Source: Gemmatimonadota bacterium (GTDB taxonomy: Bacteria; Gemmatimonadota; Gemmatimonadetes; Gemmatimonadales; GWC2-71-9). Taken from it: a DNA stretch of 34,853 bases. Shown one piece after another: positions 30,350-34,853 of this stretch. The stretch lies in NCBI GenBank assembly GCA_003220855.1, contig QHTP01000037.1, forward strand, positions 1-34,853, in the 5' to 3' direction. The notes beneath the pieces were generated by a model. The model saw only the letters and a program-made list of their open reading frames with translations. It had not been told where the DNA came from and made no database searches. The first letter of the stretch is position 1, and every line of letters starts with the position of its first letter. The position numbers and the translations under genes were made by a program.

Positions 30350-32592
30350 GGCCGGGCCTCCGTCGGGCCCGAGGGCCGGGCCCGCACGGCCACGGGCCGG
30401 GTGGGACGCGGCTCCAGCAGGGCGAGCGCCAGCACCTCGTCGATCGTCTCCACGGGCGTGATCTCGAGCAGCTGCTTCACCTCGTCGGGGACGTCCACGA
30501 GGTCGTTCTGGTTGCGCGCCGGCACGAGCACCATCTTGACGCCGGCGCGCGCCGCCGCGGTCAGCTTCTCCTTGAGGCCGCCGATCGGCAGGATGCGGCC
30601 CCGCAGCGTCAGCTCGCCGGTCATCGCCACGTCGTGCCGCGCCGGGCGGCGGCACAACAGCGACGCCAGCGCCGTGGCGATGGCGATCCCCGCCGACGGG
30701 CCGTCCTTGGGCACCGCCCCCGCGGGCAGGTGCAGGTGCACGTCGGTTTGCGTGAACGCTTCGAGCGGAATCCCCAACGGCCCGGCGCGGGCGCGCAGCA
30801 GACTCCAGGCGGCCTGGGCCGATTCCTTCATCACGTCGCCCAGCTGGCCGGTGAGGGTGATCAGCCCCTTGCCCGGCATCTGGATCGCCTCGATGAACAT
30901 GATGTCGCCGCCCACCGGCGTCCACGCGAGTCCGGTCGCGACGCCGACTTCGGGGGTCCGCCCCGCCACCTCGCTCTGCACCTTGGGCTGACCGGCATAC
31001 TTCTCGATGTTCTTGGCGGTGATCTTGACCACGGCCGCGCGTCCCTCGACCACGTCGAGCGCGGCCTTGCGGAGCATGCCCTGGATCTCGCGCTCCAGCT
31101 GGCGCACGCCGGCCTCGCGCGTGTATTCGGCGATGAGCCGCTCCAGCGCGCCATCGGCGATGCCGGCGCGCTCCGCCGTGAGCCCCGTCTCGGTGAGCTG
31201 GCGCGGGAGCAGGTAGCGCTTGGCGATCGCCAGCTTCTCGCCCGGGGTGTACCCGGGCAAGGTGAGCACCTCCATGCGGTCCAGCAGGGGATCGGGGATC
31301 GGCGCGAGGCTGTTGGCGGTGGCGATGAACATGACGCCCGACAGGTCGAACGGCACCTCGAGGTAGTGGTCCACGAAGCTGCCGTTCTGGGCCGGGTCGA
31401 GCACCTCGAGCAACGCGGCGGTCGGATCGCCGCGCACGTCGGCGCCCATCTTGTCCACCTCGTCGAGCATCAGCAGCGGGTTGCGCGTCTCGCAGCGCTG
31501 CAGCGCGTGGATGATGCGTCCCGGGAGCGCGCCGACGTACGTGCGGCGGTGGCCGCGCACCTCCGCCTCGTCGCGCACGCCGCCGAGCGACACGCGGGTG
31601 AAGCGGCGGCCCAGCGCCTCCGCGATGCTCTGGCCCAGCGATGTCTTGCCCACGCCCGGCGGCCCGACGAAGCACAGGATGCCGCCACGCGCCGCCCGGT
31701 TGAGCGTGCGCACGGCGAGATATTCGAGGATCCGCTCTTTGACCGTCTTGAGATCGTAGTGGTCACGATCGAGAATGTCGCGCGCGGCCTTCAGGTCGAG
31801 CCGGTCGTCCGAGGTGCGGCTCCACGGCAGGGTCGCGAACACTTCCAGGTAGGTGCGCGCCACGTGGTACTCGGCCGACTGGGGCGACATCTGCCGCAGC
31901 CGCTTGAGTTCGCGCTCCACCACCTTGGTGGCCTCCTCGGGCAGGCCGGCCGCCTCGAGCCGCTGGGCCAGCTCGGTCAGCTCGTCGTCCGCGTCCTCTT
32001 CGCCCAGCTCCTGGCGGATGACGCGCAGTTGTTCGCGCAGCACGTACTCGCGCTGGTTCTGGTCCAGCCGCGTCCGCACCTTTTCCTGGATCTGGCTGCC
32101 GACCTCGAGCACCTGCAGCTCCTGGCCCAGCAGCTCCGCCAGCCGCTCCAGCCGGTGGTTCACATCGTCGATGGCCAGCAGCTCGGCCTTGGCGGGGAGC
32201 GCGAGGTCGAGGTTGGCGGCCACGAAGTCGGCGAGCTTGCCCGCGTCGCTGATGCCGACGAGCACCTCGTGCAGCTCTTCGCCCAGATAGGGGGCGATGT
32301 CGATGACGCGGGAGAACTGGGCGTGCACGGTGCGCTTCAGCGCCTCGGTGCGCGCGTCCTCCGGCTGGGCGTCGGCGAACGTCTCGTAGGCCGCTACCAG
32401 CCAGTGCTCGGCGGGCGTGATCTCCTGCAGCCGGGCGCGCTCCAGGCCCTGCACCATGACCCGCACCGAGCCGTCGCCCAGCTTGAGCATGCGCACGACG
32501 GTGCTGAGCGTGCCGACCTCGTACAGCTCGTCCGCGCGGGCATGCATCACGGCCCCCTCGGGGGGCTCGGTCCCGCCCAGCGGTTTCACCAC
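30346..32592 (-). CDS. lon: Lon-family ATP-dependent protease (N-terminus atypically short, see findings)
   Basis: FVGPPGVGKTSLGQSIAEALGR Walker A; catalytic Ser in PKDGPSAGIAIATAL; GELTLRGRILPIGGLKEKLTAAARAG. In-frame GTG at 32592 is a conservative start; the longer ORF-track start (32943) overlaps hsp20 and is unlikely. Confidence 0.93.
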   Translation of the reverse strand: MVKPLGGTEPPEGAVMHARADELYEVGTLSTVVRMLKLGDGSVRVMVQGLERARLQEITPAEHWLVAAYETFADAQPEDARTEALKRTVHAQFSRVIDIAPYLGEELHEVLVGISDAGKLADFVAANLDLALPAKAELLAIDDVNHRLERLAELLGQELQVLEVGSQIQEKVRTRLDQNQREYVLREQLRVIRQELGEEDADDELTELAQRLEAAGLPEEATKVVERELKRLRQMSPQSAEYHVARTYLEVFATLPWSRTSDDRLDLKAARDILDRDHYDLKTVKERILEYLAVRTLNRAARGGILCFVGPPGVGKTSLGQSIAEALGRRFTRVSLGGVRDEAEVRGHRRTYVGALPGRIIHALQRCETRNPLLMLDEVDKMGADVRGDPTAALLEVLDPAQNGSFVDHYLEVPFDLSGVMFIATANSLAPIPDPLLDRMEVLTLPGYTPGEKLAIAKRYLLPRQLTETGLTAERAGIADGALERLIAEYTREAGVRQLEREIQGMLRKAALDVVEGRAAVVKITAKNIEKYAGQPKVQSEVAGRTPEVGVATGLAWTPVGGDIMFIEAIQMPGKGLITLTGQLGDVMKESAQAAWSLLRARAGPLGIPLEAFTQTDVHLHLPAGAVPKDGPSAGIAIATALASLLCRRPARHDVAMTGELTLRGRILPIGGLKEKLTAAARAGVKMVLVPARNQNDLVDVPDEVKQLLEITPVETIDEVLALALLEPRPTRPVAVRARPSGPTEARP

Positions 32593-32615
32593 GGCAGGAC
32601 TGGCAGACGATCCAC

Positions 32616-33080
32616 TTACTGCACCCGGACCGACTGTGGCCCCGACAGACGGGCCGGCAGCTTGGCGAGCCACACTTCGAGAAAGCCCTGCTCGTAGGTC
32701 GCGCGGATGCTTTCGGGGTCCACCGGGACGGGCAGGCGGAACCGACGCTCGAAGGGGCCGACCTGCACCTCCATCGCGTGGTAGTGGGGCTTCCCCTCGT
32801 TGCGCCGGGCCTGGCGCTCTCCCGCGATCGTGAGGATGCCGTCCGCGTACTCGACCGTGAAGTCTTCGGAGCGCATGCCCGCGATGTCCATGTAGACCAC
32901 CAGCGCGTCGTCGGTCTCGAAGATGTCGGTGGGTGGCTTCCATTTGGCGGAGGCGACGAAGCCCACGGGACGGCCGTGGGCGACTTCGTTGAAATAGACC
33001 TCGAGCTCCTCGGCCGGATGCACCGTGAGCGAGCCCGAGCCGCGGGAGGGGCGCCCCGACGAGCCGCTGCTGTCAGCCAT
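32616..33080 (-). CDS. Hsp20/alpha-crystallin family small heat shock protein
   Basis: [44 protein letters not shown]...[34 protein letters not shown]. Confidence 0.94.
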   Translation of the reverse strand: MADSSGSSGRPSRGSGSLTVHPAEELEVYFNEVAHGRPVGFVASAKWKPPTDIFETDDALVVYMDIAGMRSEDFTVEYADGILTIAGERQARRNEGKPHYHAMEVQVGPFERRFRLPVPVDPESIRATYEQGFLEVWLAKLPARLSGPQSVRVQ

Positions 33081-34353
33081 GGGACGCCGCCGCGGTGGCG
33101 CGGGCCGGTGCCGCGTACAGGGGGAACTGCTTCGTCAGCTCGCGCACGTCGGCCTTGACCCGCGCGATGGTGCTGTCGTCCTGCTTGGTGAGCACGGTAT
33201 CGATGAGTGTCGCCACGGTGTGCATCTCCGTCTCGGTGAACCCTCGCGTCGTCACGGCCGGTGTGCCGATCCGGATCCCGCTCGTGACGAAGGCCTTCTG
33301 CGGATCTCCGGGAATCGTATTCTTGTTCACGGTGATGCCCGCCCGGTCGAGCAGCTCCTGGGCCTCCTTGCCGGTCACCTGCTTGGGCCGGAGATCCACG
33401 AGCATCAGATGGGTGTCGGTGCCCCCCGAGACGATGGCGTAGCCGCGCTCCACCAGCGCCGCGGCGAGCGCCTGCGCGTTCTGCACCACCTGCCGCGCGT
33501 AACGTTTGAATTCGGGAGTATTGGCCTCGCCCAGGGCCACGGCCTTGGCGGCAATCACGTGCTCGAGCGGTCCGCCCTGGAGTCCTGGGAACACCTGCTT
33601 GTCCACGTCCTTGGCGAACGTCTCCCGGCACAGAATCAGGCCGCCCCTCGGGCCCCGCAGCGTCTTGTGGGTGGTGGTCGTCACGATGTGGGCGTGCGGC
33701 ACGGGCGAGGGATGGATTCCCGCGGCGACGAGACCCGCGATGTGGGCCATGTCCACGACGAAGATCGCGCCCACTTCGTCGGCGATATTGCGGAGCGCCG
33801 CGAAATCGATGACGCGGGCGTACGCGGATGCCCCCCCGATCAAGAGGCGCGGCCGCTCGCGCCGCGCGATGTCGCGCACCTGATCATAGTCGATCCGGCC
33901 CGTCTCCTCACGCACGCCGTAATGCGTCGCCCGGAACAGCGTGCCCGAAAAGTTCACCGGCGCGCCGTGCGTCAGGTGGCCGCCGTGGGGCAGCGCCAGC
34001 CCGAGCAGAGTGTCGCCCGGCTTGGCGACCGCGAGGTAGGCGGCCATGTTGGCCTGCGCCCCCGAGTGCGGCTGCACGTTGACGTGCTCCGCCTTGAACA
34101 AGGCCCGGGCGCGGTCGATGGCGAGCTGCTCGACCTCGTCCACCACTTCGCACCCGCCGTAGTAGCGCTTCTTCGGCAGTCCCTCGGCGTACTTGTTGGT
34201 CAGGGCAGTGCCCATCGCCTCCATGACGGCGACGGAGACGAAGTTCTCGCTCGCGATCAGCTCGAGCCCGTGCTCCTGCCGCTCCACCTCGCGGCGGATG
34301 AGCTGGGCGACCGTGGGGTCCGCCTGGGCGAGCGGGGTGCGCCGGTCGATCAT
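33073..34353 (-). CDS. glyA: Serine hydroxymethyltransferase
   Basis: [69 protein letters not shown]. Confidence 0.98.
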   Translation of the reverse strand: MIDRRTPLAQADPTVAQLIRREVERQEHGLELIASENFVSVAVMEAMGTALTNKYAEGLPKKRYYGGCEVVDEVEQLAIDRARALFKAEHVNVQPHSGAQANMAAYLAVAKPGDTLLGLALPHGGHLTHGAPVNFSGTLFRATHYGVREETGRIDYDQVRDIARRERPRLLIGGASAYARVIDFAALRNIADEVGAIFVVDMAHIAGLVAAGIHPSPVPHAHIVTTTTHKTLRGPRGGLILCRETFAKDVDKQVFPGLQGGPLEHVIAAKAVALGEANTPEFKRYARQVVQNAQALAAALVERGYAIVSGGTDTHLMLVDLRPKQVTGKEAQELLDRAGITVNKNTIPGDPQKAFVTSGIRIGTPAVTTRGFTETEMHTVATLIDTVLTKQDDSTIARVKADVRELTKQFPLYAAPARATAAASHG

Positions 34354-34787
34354 GAGTCGATCTTGGCCACGCGCCGCTCGTGGCGCCCGCCCTCGAACGC
34401 GGTGTCGAGCCACGTGTGCAGGATTTCCAACCCTTCCTCCCCGCTCACGAAGCGCGCGGGCAGCACGAGCACGTTCGCGTCGTTGTGTTTGCGCGCCAGC
34501 TCCGCGATCTCCGGGCTCCAGGCCACGGCTGCCCGCACGCGCGGGAACCGGTTCGCCACATAGGCCATCCCGAGCCCCGTGCCGCAGGTCAGTACTGCGC
34601 GGCGCACTTTCCCGGTGCTGACGGCCTCCGCCACGGGGCGGCCGTAGTCGGGGAAGTCGTCGGCCGGGTCCATCGATTGCGGGCCCACGTCCACCGGGTC
34701 GTAGCCGAGGCGCTTGAGTTCGTCCACGATCTGCCCCTTCAGCTGGAAGCCGGCGTGGTCGGCGCCGACGTAGATCCGCTCGGACAC
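34350..34787 (-). CDS. rpiB: Ribose 5-phosphate isomerase B
   Basis: [82 protein letters not shown]. Confidence 0.96.
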   Translation of the reverse strand: MSERIYVGADHAGFQLKGQIVDELKRLGYDPVDVGPQSMDPADDFPDYGRPVAEAVSTGKVRRAVLTCGTGLGMAYVANRFPRVRAAVAWSPEIAELARKHNDANVLVLPARFVSGEEGLEILHTWLDTAFEGGRHERRVAKIDS

Positions 34788-34790
34788 AGT

Positions 34791-34853
34791 TCAACCTCGA
34801 GGATAGAGACCGCGCGCGACGAGGATCCGCTGGATTTCACTGGTTCCCTCATA
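34791..34853 (-). CDS. Acyl-CoA dehydrogenase, C-terminal fragment (cut by window edge)
   Basis: Reverse strand ends [29 protein letters not shown] is the conserved C-terminal ACAD signature. Confidence 0.85.
   Translation of the reverse strand, partial: YEGTSEIQRILVARGLYPRG

Noticed and set aside
30172-32697. 841-aa plus-strand ORF
   Set aside because: Antisense shadow of lon; composition artefact of GC-rich codon usage.
31763-33631. 622-aa minus-strand ORF spanning lon, hsp20 and glyA in an alternate frame
   Set aside because: Overlaps three well-supported genes; no conserved motifs. Considered as a possible lon-hsp20 fusion but it is not in the frame of either.

Overview
High-GC bacterial chromosome segment. 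The gene order and protein types suggest Gemmatimonadota or a similar phylum, but this is an inference I could not test. Most of the window is a tightly packed minus-strand housekeeping block with many 1-8 nt stop/start overlaps: lspA(partial)-dksA/traR-like-ileS-PNP-divIVA-yggS; cdaA-folP; a four-gene MacAB/LolCDE-like ABC export operon; ftsH-hpt-tilS; eno-ftsB; plsC-thiL-nnr(DE)-MEMO-zinc ribbon-Minf_1886-lon-hsp20-glyA-rpiB-acyl-CoA dehydrogenase(partial). From about 16.2 to 24.1 kb this is interrupted by a more accessory, envelope-oriented region. It holds a flavin-reductase-like gene, a CRTAC1/FG-GAP lipoprotein, a tRNA with a CAU anticodon, a secreted proline-rich SdrD_B-like protein with a strong intrinsic terminator, and a translationally coupled four-gene plus-strand cassette: two-repeat Ig-like lipoprotein, zinc-ribbon/pseudokinase/TM/PEGA protein, TPR-like exported protein and a putative OM beta-barrel. 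The cassette is the best candidate for an undescribed system. Its kinase-like protein appears to have lost the HRD catalytic Asp, and its first start codon lies inside a perfect 8-bp hairpin. A second notable observation is an apparent N-terminal lesion in lon: a stranded 'VDRLPVLPW*' remnant directly after the hsp20 stop. No CRISPR array, transposase, integrase or prophage gene was found.
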